NCBI RefSeq assembly: GCF_900109995.1
Contig: NZ_FOCB01000010.1
Location: 160,660 to 224,659, forward strand
Source of the DNA: Pseudomonas sp. ok272
GTDB taxonomy: Bacteria; Pseudomonadota; Gammaproteobacteria; Pseudomonadales; Pseudomonadaceae
Direction of reading: 5' to 3'
DNA: 64,000 bases
The position numbers were made by a program, and so were the translations under genes. The notes under the pieces are model-generated. The model was not told where the DNA came from. It searched no databases and saw nothing but the letters and a program-made list of their open reading frames with translations. Shown one piece after another: positions 35,258 through 44,800 of the stretch; within the stretch, counting starts at the first letter, position 1; the number at the start of each line of letters is the position of its first letter.

Positions 35258-35776
35258 ATGTCCGATATTTCCACACTCAAAAAAGCCACCGTCCCGACCC
35301 CACTGCTCATTCTCCTGGCCGTGGTGACCGCAGGGCTCTACCTGTATGTCTGGATGTATAGAACCAGCCAGACCATCGAAAAGGTCACGGGAGCGAAGGT
35401 GCTGAGCGAGCGGTTCCTGATCAGCTACCTGACACTCGGTGGGATGGGCGGTCTGGTGCTCACCCTCGTCACTAACTACGCGCCCCTGGCAGTCGTCTAC
35501 CCGGACTCGGTATCTGTCTACGTGGCGTTTGCGCTGGTGATTAGCTACTCGATGTCTCTCGCCGCCACGCTGCTGGCCATCGCCTGGTGCTTTCACGTGC
35601 GCCGAGCGCTCAGGGCCTACACGTTGGTCCAGCACCATTTCGAGCTGCGCATGAACCGTGTCTGGTCGGTGTTGTTCATCTTCTATCACGTCAACTATTG
35701 CCTCAATGACCTGCCCACGGCCAAGCAAAAGCACGACAAAAAGCAGCGCTCGGAGAATGACACCGTAGCGTACTGA
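35258..35776 (+). CDS. DUF4234-like membrane protein
   Basis: A 172-residue protein with about four hydrophobic helices (residues 15-33, 52-75, 88-112, 130-150). The first segment TPLLILLAVVTAGLYLYVWM and following YRTSQTIE resemble the DUF4234 pattern. Function unknown. The hydrophilic tail is rich in Lys and Asp. The ATG at 35258 is preceded by AAAGAGAG. Confidence 0.75.
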   Translation: MSDISTLKKATVPTPLLILLAVVTAGLYLYVWMYRTSQTIEKVTGAKVLSERFLISYLTLGGMGGLVLTLVTNYAPLAVVYPDSVSVYVAFALVISYSMSLAATLLAIAWCFHVRRALRAYTLVQHHFELRMNRVWSVLFIFYHVNYCLNDLPTAKQKHDKKQRSENDTVAY

Positions 35777-35839
35777 AGCCGCCTCAGGCCGCTATCTCGC
35801 CCCATAGAACCCTCTAACCCGCACCGCTCTGCCCATCGC

Positions 35840-36151
35840 CTGCCCGTGCCTGGACCGATCGCCCGGTTGTCGTTGATCCAGCCCTGGGTGCTGAGCCTGC
35901 TGCGCCAGCGCCTGCCCTATGAAGGTGACGCCACGGCGCCGGTCGACACCCAAGGGCAACACCGCGACTGGCGCCAGCGCCTGGACGTCGGCCGCTGAAT
36001 GCCCAACGGTTGCTCCGGCAAGGAAATCGCCCGTAAGCTGGTCATCTCTGCCGAAACCGTGAACGTCCATAAAAAACACCTCTACAGCACGCAGGGGATC
36101 AAATCCCAGTCCGAGCTGTTCGCTTTATTTCTACAGGCCCAAAGTGCCTGA
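35840..36151 (+). pseudogene. Decayed LuxR-type regulator, C-terminal remnant
   Basis: One frame reads ...LIQPWVLSLLRQRLPYEGDA...RLDVGR, stop (TGA 35996-35998), then SGKEIARKLVISAETVNVHK, KHLY and a C-terminal tail ending at 36151. The second half is plainly a LuxR DNA-binding domain, but the first helix region is broken by the stop and there is no start or sensory domain. It is the end of a dead MalT/LuxR-like regulator. Confidence 0.75.
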
Positions 36152-36171
36152 GACCGTGCTGCAACACTGTT

Positions 36172-36269
36172 CTGTGGGAGCGAGCCTGCTCGCGAATGAC
36201 GTCAGTCGATTCACGCTCCATGTCGACTGCACCTGTGAAGTGCGCCTTCGCGAGCAGGTTCGCTCCCCC
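36172..36269. repeat. REPIN (GAGCCTGCTCGCGAA subfamily)
   Basis: CTGTGGGAGCGAGCCTGCTC and an imperfect complement (CGCGAGCAGGTTCGCTCCCC) about 45 bp apart, between the LuxR remnant and the glutamate-synthase-like gene. Confidence 0.88.
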
Positions 36270-36316
36270 ATGAAAAGCCAAAGCGCCACCACCGAGTCCG
36301 AACCCAAGGAACCCGT

Positions 36317-37933
36317 ATGAGCCTGTCACTCCTGAGCCGCTACGCCTTCTTTGCGCTGTGTGTGATCTTTACCCTCGCCAGCCTGCCCTTTCTTGAATAC
36401 AACTGGCTCTGGCCGATCACGATCATCACCGGCCTGCTGAGCCTGCTGGGGATCTTCGACCTGCTGCAAAGCCCCCACGCGGTACGCCGCAACTACCCGA
36501 TCCTGGGCAACATTCGCTACCTGGTCGAAGGCATCCGCCCGGAGATCCGCCAGTACCTGCTCGAATCCGACAGCGACGCCCTACCGTTTTCCCGGGCCCA
36601 GCGTTCGCTGGTCTATTCGCGGGCCAAGAACGAATCCGCCGACAAACCCTTCGGCACGCTGATCGACGTGTACCAATCGGGCTTTGAATTCATCGGTCAT
36701 TCGATGCGCCCGGCGCCGGTCAGCGATCCCGACAGCTTCCGGGTGATCGTCGGCGGGCCACAATGCTCGCAGCCATATTCGGCCTCGGTGTTCAACATCT
36801 CGGCCATGAGCTTTGGCTCGCTCAGCGCCAACGCCATTCGCGCGCTGAACCAGGGCGCCAAGCTCGGCAACTTTGCCCACGACACCGGCGAAGGCAGCAT
36901 CAGCCCCTACCACCGCGAACACGGCGGCGACCTGACCTGGGAACTGGGCAGCGGCTACTTCGGCTGCCGCACCCGCGACGGCCGCTTCGACCCCGAGCGC
37001 TTCGCCGCCCAGGCCCAGGACCCGCAGGTGCGGATGATCGAAATCAAGATGAGCCAGGGCGCCAAGCCAGGCCACGGCGGCATCCTGCCCAAGCACAAGG
37101 TGACCCAGGAAATCGCCGACACCCGTGGCGTGCCGATGGGCGAGGATTGTGTATCGCCGTCGCGCCACAGCGCGTTCTCCACACCGATCGAGATGATGCA
37201 TTTCATCCAGCAACTGCGTGAGTTGTCCGGGGGCAAGCCGGTCGGCTTCAAGTTTTGCCTGGGCCACCCGTGGGAATTCATGGGCATTGCCAAGGCCATG
37301 CTTGAAACCGGGATCCTGCCCGATTTCATCGTGGTCGACGGCAAGGAAGGCGGCACGGGCGCCGCGCCCGTGGAGTTCACCGACCACATCGGCGTGCCCC
37401 TGCGCGAAGGCCTGCTGTTCGTGCACAACACCCTGGTGGGCCTGAACCTGCGGGACAAGATCAAGCTCGGCGCCAGCGGCAAGATCGTCAGTGCGTTCGA
37501 CATCGCCAGCGTCCTGGCCATCGGCGCCGACTGGGCCAACTCGGCCCGGGGCTTCATGTTCGCCATCGGCTGCATCCAGTCGCAAAGCTGCCACACCAAC
37601 AAATGCCCGACCGGCGTCGCCACCCAGGACACCCTGCGCCAGCGTGCGCTGGTGGTCCCAGACAAAGCCCAGCGGGTGTTCAACTTCCACCGCAGCACCC
37701 TCAAGGCCCTGGCCGAGATGCTCGCCGCCGCCGGCCTCGAACACCCGTCCCAACTGTCGGCCAAACACCTGGTGCGGCGCATGTCGGCCACCGAGATCAA
37801 GCTGTTCTCGCAGTTGCATGTGTTCTTGAAGCCCGGGGAACTGCTCACCGGGAACGTGAGCGGCGAGTTCTACTCGCGGATGTGGCAGATGGCCCGGGCC
37901 GATAGCTTCGAGGCCAATGACGTGGCCGCCTGA
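36317..37933 (+). CDS. FMN-binding glutamate synthase-like membrane protein
   Basis: A 538-residue protein with two N-terminal membrane helices (about 8-28 and 33-52) and a C-terminal domain like the FMN/[3Fe-4S] half of glutamate synthase. The cluster ligands are seen in GCIQSQSCHTNKCPTGVATQ (C-X5-C-X4-C), and the FMN barrel has KPGHGGILPKHKV and DGKEGGTGAAP. There is no glutaminase domain, so it cannot be a normal GltB. Its electron partners and substrate are unknown. Confidence 0.85.
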   Translation: MSLSLLSRYAFFALCVIFTLASLPFLEYNWLWPITIITGLLSLLGIFDLLQSPHAVRRNYPILGNIRYLVEGIRPEIRQYLLESDSDALPFSRAQRSLVYSRAKNESADKPFGTLIDVYQSGFEFIGHSMRPAPVSDPDSFRVIVGGPQCSQPYSASVFNISAMSFGSLSANAIRALNQGAKLGNFAHDTGEGSISPYHREHGGDLTWELGSGYFGCRTRDGRFDPERFAAQAQDPQVRMIEIKMSQGAKPGHGGILPKHKVTQEIADTRGVPMGEDCVSPSRHSAFSTPIEMMHFIQQLRELSGGKPVGFKFCLGHPWEFMGIAKAMLETGILPDFIVVDGKEGGTGAAPVEFTDHIGVPLREGLLFVHNTLVGLNLRDKIKLGASGKIVSAFDIASVLAIGADWANSARGFMFAIGCIQSQSCHTNKCPTGVATQDTLRQRALVVPDKAQRVFNFHRSTLKALAEMLAAAGLEHPSQLSAKHLVRRMSATEIKLFSQLHVFLKPGELLTGNVSGEFYSRMWQMARADSFEANDVAA

Positions 37934-37949
37934 GATCACCACTGCCCTT

Positions 37950-38037
37950 GTGGGAGCGAGCCTGCTCGCGAAGGCGATCAGTCCATCAACATTGATTTTG
38001 AATGTGATGGCGCTATCGCGAGCAGGCTCGCTCCCAC
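37950..38037. repeat. REPIN (GAGCCTGCTCGCGAA subfamily)
   Basis: GTGGGAGCGAGCCTGCTCGC and its complement, about 40 bp apart, between two plus-strand genes. Confidence 0.92.
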
Positions 38038-38090
38038 CTGGATCTCTATCAACTGACGGGCCATAGGCCCCACCCTTTCAAGGAAGAACC

Positions 38091-38396
38091 ATGCTCAACG
38101 TAATCGCCGAAGACTTCATCCAACCCGACCACCTGGACACCGTGCGCCCGTGGTACGCCGAACTGGTGGAAAAGACCCGCCAGGAACCGCTGTGCATCGC
38201 CTACGACCTGTTCATCGACCAGAACGACCCCGGGCACTTCGTGTTCATCGAACAATGGCCGGACCAGGCGGCGCTGGATGCCCATTGCGCCAGCGAACAC
38301 TTCCGGCGCCTGGTGCCGCAGATCAACGCGTATCAGGCCAAGCCGTGCCGGGTGGTGTTGATGGAGGGCTTCACCGGCGCGGCGGTTCCTTCATGA
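38091..38396 (+). CDS. Putative quinol monooxygenase (ABM fold)
   Basis: A 101-residue antibiotic-biosynthesis-monooxygenase-type protein, related to YgiN. The ferredoxin-like fold is suggested by MLNVIAEDFIQPDHLD, ARPWYAEL-like helices and FVFIEQWPDQAALDAHCASEHF. Such proteins act as dimers on quinols or need no cofactor; substrate unknown. Its last 26 bp overlap the 3' end of the convergent glucosyltransferase gene. Confidence 0.85.
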   Translation: MLNVIAEDFIQPDHLDTVRPWYAELVEKTRQEPLCIAYDLFIDQNDPGHFVFIEQWPDQAALDAHCASEHFRRLVPQINAYQAKPCRVVLMEGFTGAAVPS

Positions 38397-39861
38397 CGAT
38401 GAAGCCGTAATCCCCCACTCGGTACAGGTTGTAGAACTGGCTGTCGACCACCGGGGTATACCCCCGGTAACCCAACAGGGTTGCGTTACGCCGCTCATTC
38501 TCCGGGAACACATTGCGGACCCCCACCCTGGGCAGGTTCTCGGCCAACATGAAAAAGTTCACGTTCAGGATGTACTTCAAGACGGGCATCACCTTGAACG
38601 AACCGCTCGCCTCATCCAGCCAGCGATCGGATGACGTGCGCGACATGTAGATCCGCTTCGCCTCGCGTAACTGAGGGTTGGAGGCGATGTCATGGCCCAG
38701 TGAAAACAGGGCGTTGGTGGCGAACTCCTTCTGCACGCTCAACACCCGCCCATAGGCGAACGACAGCGCCAACATACTCAGTAAAGGGATCGCCAGCAGC
38801 AACCCCAAGCGGGGATCAATGGCCACCAACCCGCGACGTGCCAGGTCATACACAAACACCCCGAGCACGGCGAACCCCATCAAGGTCCTGGCACCTTCAT
38901 TAAAGTCCCTGAACAGCAACGTAGTCCCGGGCACCAACAGCAGCAGTGCCGGCACACAGAGCAGGCACGCCACGCCCAGCAGGGTCTTGCGCCACCGGCC
39001 GTCCGGGCGCTGACGCAACGCCCAAAGCACCTGCCATCCCCCCAACATCGCGCACACCAGCATGGCCCACAGCAACCCGCGATGGCCGCCCTCGAACAAC
39101 AACGCCACGTTGCTCGCGACCCATTGCAGATTCCCCCACACCCGGACGAGCCCCTGCTCACTCAATGCCTGCATCGGCAAACGCTGGGCAATGATCGAGG
39201 GGTATCCCGTCACGCCGTAGACCAGCGCACCCACGATCAACTGCGAGCTTTTCAGCGCCAGCAACGAACCCAACGCCCGCCAGGGCTTGGCTTCGCTCAC
39301 CCACCTGACCAGTTCGATGCAACACAGCCCGAGGAAGACGTTGATACACAACTGATACAGGCCCATGCCCAGCGCGACCAGCACGCCGGGCACCACCACC
39401 TGCAGCGCCACCGACTTGAACCGCAAGGTCATGGCATAGATCACCGCCACCAGGCTCAACGCCATGGTCGGGCCGTCGTACTGATAAGACAGGTTCTGTA
39501 GGAAAAACGGGTTGTACCAGAGGGGCAGCACCACCAGGCAGTCCACCCACGTCGGCTGTCCTGCGTAATGGAAGGTGAGGCTTTTCAACGCCAGGGCAAT
39601 GGCGACGAGGGCAATCAGCAGGGGCAAAGGGAACACATTCGGGGCAGCCGAGGTGAACGTCAGGCCGTGGTAAAACAAGTCGGCCAGCCACCGCCCCTGC
39701 CCCGTCCACGCGCTGCCCGCCGCCAATGAGCGCCAGTTGTCGTCGATGTAGGCATGATCCGCGAGGATCAGCGGCAGCACGTACACAAATGCCGCCAGCA
39801 CAAAGAATCCGAATACCTGACGTTCGGACAGCGGCTTGCTTGAGAGGCTCATCAGGCTCAT
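38371..39861 (-). CDS. GtrII-type glucosyltransferase (O-antigen modification)
   Basis: A 496-residue polytopic protein with about ten membrane helices. The N-terminal loop holds ADHAYIDDNWRSLAAG and GRWLADLFYHGLT, and later NPFFLQNLSYQYDGPTMALS, as in GtrII family proteins that attach glucose from a lipid carrier to O-antigen in the periplasm. The C-terminal periplasmic part is about 120 residues. No gtrA/gtrB partners are adjacent, so the lipid-linked donor must come from elsewhere. Confidence 0.82.
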   Translation of the reverse strand: MSLMSLSSKPLSERQVFGFFVLAAFVYVLPLILADHAYIDDNWRSLAAGSAWTGQGRWLADLFYHGLTFTSAAPNVFPLPLLIALVAIALALKSLTFHYAGQPTWVDCLVVLPLWYNPFFLQNLSYQYDGPTMALSLVAVIYAMTLRFKSVALQVVVPGVLVALGMGLYQLCINVFLGLCCIELVRWVSEAKPWRALGSLLALKSSQLIVGALVYGVTGYPSIIAQRLPMQALSEQGLVRVWGNLQWVASNVALLFEGGHRGLLWAMLVCAMLGGWQVLWALRQRPDGRWRKTLLGVACLLCVPALLLLVPGTTLLFRDFNEGARTLMGFAVLGVFVYDLARRGLVAIDPRLGLLLAIPLLSMLALSFAYGRVLSVQKEFATNALFSLGHDIASNPQLREAKRIYMSRTSSDRWLDEASGSFKVMPVLKYILNVNFFMLAENLPRVGVRNVFPENERRNATLLGYRGYTPVVDSQFYNLYRVGDYGFIVMKEPPRR

Positions 39862-40004
39862 TCCGTGCTCCGTTGCGTGCCGCCCCAGGTTCTATAGGCG
39901 GCCCTGCAGACAGGCATTCCACGCTAGAGCGATAAGTGCTCAGCGTCTACTGTCAGAAGTACCAGGCGGGCATAGCTTTCGGACCAACGGCGGGTCCCAA
40001 ACAA

Positions 40005-40035
40005 AAAAGCCCCGGCCATTTCGACCGGGGCTTTT
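40005..40035. terminator. Terminator of the permease gene
   Basis: AAAAGCCCCGG / CCGGGGCTTTT, 11-bp stem with a 9-nt loop, about 20 bp beyond the permease stop on the minus strand. Confidence 0.85.
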
Positions 40036-40053
40036 CAGTTCAACCGTTCGGGT

Positions 40054-41475
40054 TTACGCCGCCGAACGCACCGCGCCCTGCGCACCGCTGCTCGGTTGCA
40101 GCTTGAACACGTAGAACAACACCGTCAGCAGCACCAGGAACGCCGGGCCTACATACAGGGCGACGCGGGTGTCCGGGAAGTAGGCCATCAGGCCCACCAC
40201 CAGCACCAGGAATGCCAGCGCCAGGTAGGAACTGATCGGGTACAGCCACATGCGGTACTTGAGCGCCGCGCGTTCGGTCGGGCTCAGGCCACGGCGGAAC
40301 TTGAGCTGGGCCAGCAGGATCATCACCCAGGTCCAGATCGCACCGAAGGTGGCGATGGCGGTGACCCAGACGAAGACTTTCTCCGGGACCATGTAGTTGA
40401 GCAGCACGCCCAGCAACAGCACGAAGATCGACAGCAGCAGTGCCCGGCGCGGTACGCCGTTGCTCGAGGTCTTGCCGAAGCCCGCCGGGGCCTGGCCGTT
40501 CTGCGCCAGGCTGTAGAGCATGCGCCCGGTGCTGAAGATGCCGCCGTTGCATGACGACAGCGCCGCGGTGATCACCACGAAGTTGATGATGCCCGCCGCG
40601 GTCTTGATCCCCAGGCGCTCGAAGGTCATCACGAACGGACTGCCCTGGGTGCCGATTTCATTCCACGGGTAGATCGACAGGATCACGAACAGCGCGCCGA
40701 CGTAGAACAACAGGATGCGCCAGAACACCGAGCCGATGGCCTGGGGAATAGTCTTCTGTGGGTTCTTCGCTTCACCGGCCGTCAGGCCGATCATCTCCAC
40801 GCCCAGGTACGCGAACATCACCATTTGCAGGGACATCAACACGCCCGAGACGCCATTGGGCATGAAGCCACCTTGGGTCCACAGGTTGGAAATCCCCAGC
40901 GCCACGCCATCGTTGCCAAAGCCGAAGGCAATGATGCCGATGCCGCCGACAACCATCGCAATGATGGTGACGATCTTGATCAGGGCGAACCAGAACTCGA
41001 ACTCACCGAAGGCCTTGACCGCGAGCAGGTTGATCGAGCCCATGCTGACCAACGCGGCGAGCGCCCAGATCCAGCGCGGCACATCGGGGAACCAGATGCC
41101 CATGTACACCGCCACCGCGGTGATTTCCGCGACACAGGTCACCAGCCACAGGAACCAGTAGTTCCAGCCGGTCAGGAAGCCGGCCAGGGGGCCGAGGTAG
41201 TCTTGGGCGTAACGGCTGAACGAACCGGCCACCGGATTGTGCACGGCCATCTCACCGAGGGCGCGCATGATCACCAGGATGGCCAGGCCGCCAATGATGT
41301 AAGACAGCATGATCGCCGGGCCGGCCATTTCGATGGCCTTGGCCGAGCCCAGGAACAGGCCGACACCGATACAGGCGCCGAGCGCCATCAAGCGAATATG
41401 CCGTTCACCGAGTTCGCGTTTGAGCGGTCCGCCCTGAGCGGTCTCGCCGTGGGGCTGATGATTGCCGACAGGCAT
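40054..41475 (-). CDS. Amino-acid permease (ProY/HutT-like)
   Basis: A 473-residue APC-family proton symporter with 12 membrane helices. MALGACIGVGLFLGSAKAIEMAGP and the following MRALGEMAVHNP are family hallmarks, and the whole protein tracks E. coli ProY as I remember it (including MVMFAYLGVEMIGLTAGEA). Proline or histidine is the likeliest substrate, but specificity cannot be fixed by eye. ATG at 41475 begins the family N-terminus. Confidence 0.88.
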   Translation of the reverse strand: MPVGNHQPHGETAQGGPLKRELGERHIRLMALGACIGVGLFLGSAKAIEMAGPAIMLSYIIGGLAILVIMRALGEMAVHNPVAGSFSRYAQDYLGPLAGFLTGWNYWFLWLVTCVAEITAVAVYMGIWFPDVPRWIWALAALVSMGSINLLAVKAFGEFEFWFALIKIVTIIAMVVGGIGIIAFGFGNDGVALGISNLWTQGGFMPNGVSGVLMSLQMVMFAYLGVEMIGLTAGEAKNPQKTIPQAIGSVFWRILLFYVGALFVILSIYPWNEIGTQGSPFVMTFERLGIKTAAGIINFVVITAALSSCNGGIFSTGRMLYSLAQNGQAPAGFGKTSSNGVPRRALLLSIFVLLLGVLLNYMVPEKVFVWVTAIATFGAIWTWVMILLAQLKFRRGLSPTERAALKYRMWLYPISSYLALAFLVLVVGLMAYFPDTRVALYVGPAFLVLLTVLFYVFKLQPSSGAQGAVRSAA

Positions 41476-41885
41476 AGGGGTACAACCTCGTCTTGTTTTT
41501 GGGTATGACCACCGAGTGTCAAAACCCGGGCCGATAAGCCTGGATTGAGCGCGACCGGACCGACTTCGTGGGTCGATTCGTCTTGTAGGAAAAAACCTCA
41601 AGATCAGCGGGGCGGCGAGTATTGCACAGCAATGGTGCAGCGTCATGCCCCGACCATCGGCTGATATACGCGGGCGCACGCCTCTAATTCGGGGCTTTGC
41701 GCCAGGCCCAAAGCCATGACACCACCTCTTCCACGATGGTCCTGCGTGAATACATGACGTGTGCCCACCCTCGCTCCCACAATGATCCTGCGTGAACACA
41801 AAGCCTGTGCGCCCAGCCCCACACAATTTTTTCACGCCCCTGCGCCAACGTCTAAGCTCAACACAAGTCCGATCAATCTGCGTGA
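41476..41885. other. Divergent intergenic region with a short direct repeat
   Basis: About 410 bp between the permease and the transglycosylase gene. It contains an imperfect direct repeat (41736-41768 and 41782-41814, sharing ATGRTCCTGCGTGAA-ACA and a later TGTGC) and a REP fragment CTCGCTCCCAC between the copies. Nothing else stands out. Confidence 0.5.
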
Positions 41886-44800
41886 ATGGATCAGTCGACT
41901 ATGGGCGCCTTGTGGCAGACCGACTCAAGCAAGACCGTAGCGCCAGCCGACCGTGTGGATGAAGCGTCTCCACCGCCTGAAAAACCCCGTCGGCGCTACG
42001 CCTGGCGGATGTTCTGGTTGTTGCTGTTGATCAGCGCCGTGGTGCTGTTCCTGGCCGCGCAGAAGGAGATCCGCACCTCACGCCTACAGGCCCGTGAGTT
42101 CAGCCACTGGGCGGCGGCGCTGAGTTATTCGATGCACCCCGGCCCCAGCGATTCGATCTACTACCCCGGCGCCGGGCCGTTCGACAAGCGCCTGGGCTAC
42201 AGCGCCCTGGGCGAGTTCCTGCCGCGCCTGCTCAAGCGCGACTACGTGATCGCCGCACAAGCGCGGTTCTCCCCCACGCTGCTGGATTACAGCCGGCAAG
42301 GCTTGTTCGTGCCCTACGCCGAGAAGATCCAGGCCGGGCTGTCGATCACCGACTGCAGCGCCGCGCCGCTGTACCAGTTCAACTACCCACAACAACTGTA
42401 TGCAAGCTTCGCCGCCATCCCGCCGTTGATGGTCCACAGCCTGCTGTTCATCGAAAACCGTGACCTGCTCGACCCCCGCCAGCCGTTGTCCAACCCGGCC
42501 GTCGACTGGCCGCGCTTTGCCATGGCCGCGTGGTCGCAAGTGGCCAAATTGCTCCACCTGCCCGGCCAGACGGCGGGCGGCAGCACCCTCGCCACCCAGT
42601 TGGAAAAGTACCGGCATTCGCCCGATGGCCTGACGGTGTCGGGCAGCGAAAAGATCCGCCAGATGATTTCCGCCAGCGTGCGCGCTTACCAGGCCGGTCC
42701 AAACACCCTGGGGGCACGGCAGAACATCGTGCGTGACTACCTCAACAGCGTGCCGCTGTCGGCGGTGCCGGGGCATGGCGAAGTGCATGGCGTCGCGGAG
42801 GGGTTGCGGGTCTGGTACGACGCCGATTTCACCCAGGTCAACCAGGCCTTGGCCAGCACCGCCACCGACCCCACCAGCCTGGCGCAACGGGGCCTGGCCC
42901 TGCGCCAGGTGTTGTCGTTGATGATTGCCCAGCGCCGCCCCTCGTATTACCTGAACAAGGGCCGCGCCGACCTGGCCAGCCTGACCGACAGCCACATCCG
43001 CCTGCTGGCCCAGAGCGGCGTGCTCGACGCGCCACTGACCACCGCGGCGCTCGCCAGCCAGGTGACCTACCGCGATTGGCTGCAGCAGCCGACGATCCAG
43101 CCGATCGAAACCACCAAGGGCATCAGCGTGGCCCGCAGCCGCCTGGCGTCGATGCTCAACCGGCCGCTGTACGACCTCGACCGCCTCGACCTATCAGCCA
43201 CCAGCACCCTGCAAGGCGACCTGCAAACCCAGACCACCGAGTACCTCAAGCAACTCGCCGACCCGGTCTTCGCCGCGAAAATCGGCCTGCTCGGCGAACG
43301 CCTGCTGACCGCCGCCAGCACCGCCCAGGTACGCTACAGCTTCACCCTCCTGGAGTTGACCCCAGACGGTTCGCGGGTCCGCGCCCAGACCGACAGCACC
43401 GACCAGCCCTTCGACATCAACGAAGGCAGCAAACTGGAACTGGGCTCCACCGCCAAGCTGCGGGTGCTGACCACCTACCTGCAAATCATCGCCGAGCTGC
43501 ACCAGCGCTATGGCGACAAGCCCCCGGCCGAGCTGAAAAAAGTCGAGGTCCCTCCCCTGGACCTACTGACCCGCTGGAGCGTCGACTACCTGATCCAGAA
43601 CCCCGACCGCAGCCTGTCGAAGATGCTCGGCGCGGCCCTGGACCGCAAATACTCGGCCAGCCCCGGCGAGGCGTTCTTTACCGGTGGCGGCCTGCATCAC
43701 TTCCATAACTTTCGCAACGAAGACAACGGCCGCTCGCCCACCCTGCGCGATGCCCTGCGCGAGTCGATCAACCTGCCGTTCATCCGCCTGATGCGCGACC
43801 TGGTGCGCTACGTCACCTACAACGGTCCCAACAACAGTGCCGAGTTGCTCAAGGATGACGACAACCCCCGGCGCCAGGAATACCTGGCCCAGTTCGCCGA
43901 CCGCGAGGGCACCACCTTCTTGCTCAAGTTCTGGAAGAAGTACCAGAAGAAGGACACCCAGGCACGCCTCGACACCTTCCTCGACGGCATGCACCCGACA
44001 CCGATTCGCCTGGCCGCCGTGCACCGCTACCTGCTGCCCGGCGCCAGCCAGGAAGACTTCAACAGTTTCGTGCGCTCGCACCTTGTGGGCGCCAAGCTCA
44101 GCGAGAAACTCACCGACGAGCGCCTCGAACGGCTCTACGCCAGCTATGGTCCCGGCGCCTACGACCTGCCGGACCAGGGCTTCATCGCCAAGGTCCACCC
44201 CCTGGACCTGTGGCTGATCGGCTACCTGCTCAGCCACCCCGACGCCACGTTCAGCCAGATCGTCAAGGCCAGCCAGTTCGAGCGCCAGGAAGTCTACAGC
44301 TGGCTGTTCAAGAGCCGGCACAAGAGCGCCCGCGACAGTCGCATCCGCACCATGCTGGAGATCGAAGCGTTCCTCGACATTCACCAGCGCTGGCAGAGCG
44401 TCGGCTACCCGTTCGACCACCTGGTACCGTCGCTGGCCACCGCCATCGGCAGCTCAGGCGACCGCCCGGCGGCGTTGGCCGAACTGGTCGGCACCATTCT
44501 CAATGACGGCGTGCGCCTGCCAACTCTGCGCATCGACAGCCTGCACTTCGCGGCCAACACGCCCTACGAAACCCGCCTGACCAACGACCCGAATGTCGGC
44601 AAGCGAGTCATACCTTCCGAGGTGGCCACGGCCCTGCGCGAAGCCCTCTCGCAAGTGGTCGACGCCGGCACCGCCAAACGGGTGGCGGGCAGCTTCAAAC
44701 TGGCCGACGGCACGCCGCTGGCCATGGGCGGCAAGACCGGCACCGGCGACAACCGCATCGAAGCCTTCGGCGCCGGTGGACGGATCCTCAGTTCCAAGGC

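Noticed and set aside
35792..36079. Minus-strand 95-codon frame
   Set aside because: It is the antisense of the LuxR remnant, which explains the coding signal on the plus strand.
41476..41835. 120-codon upstream extension of the permease frame
   Set aside because: No homology or ribosome site; the family N-terminus begins at 41475.
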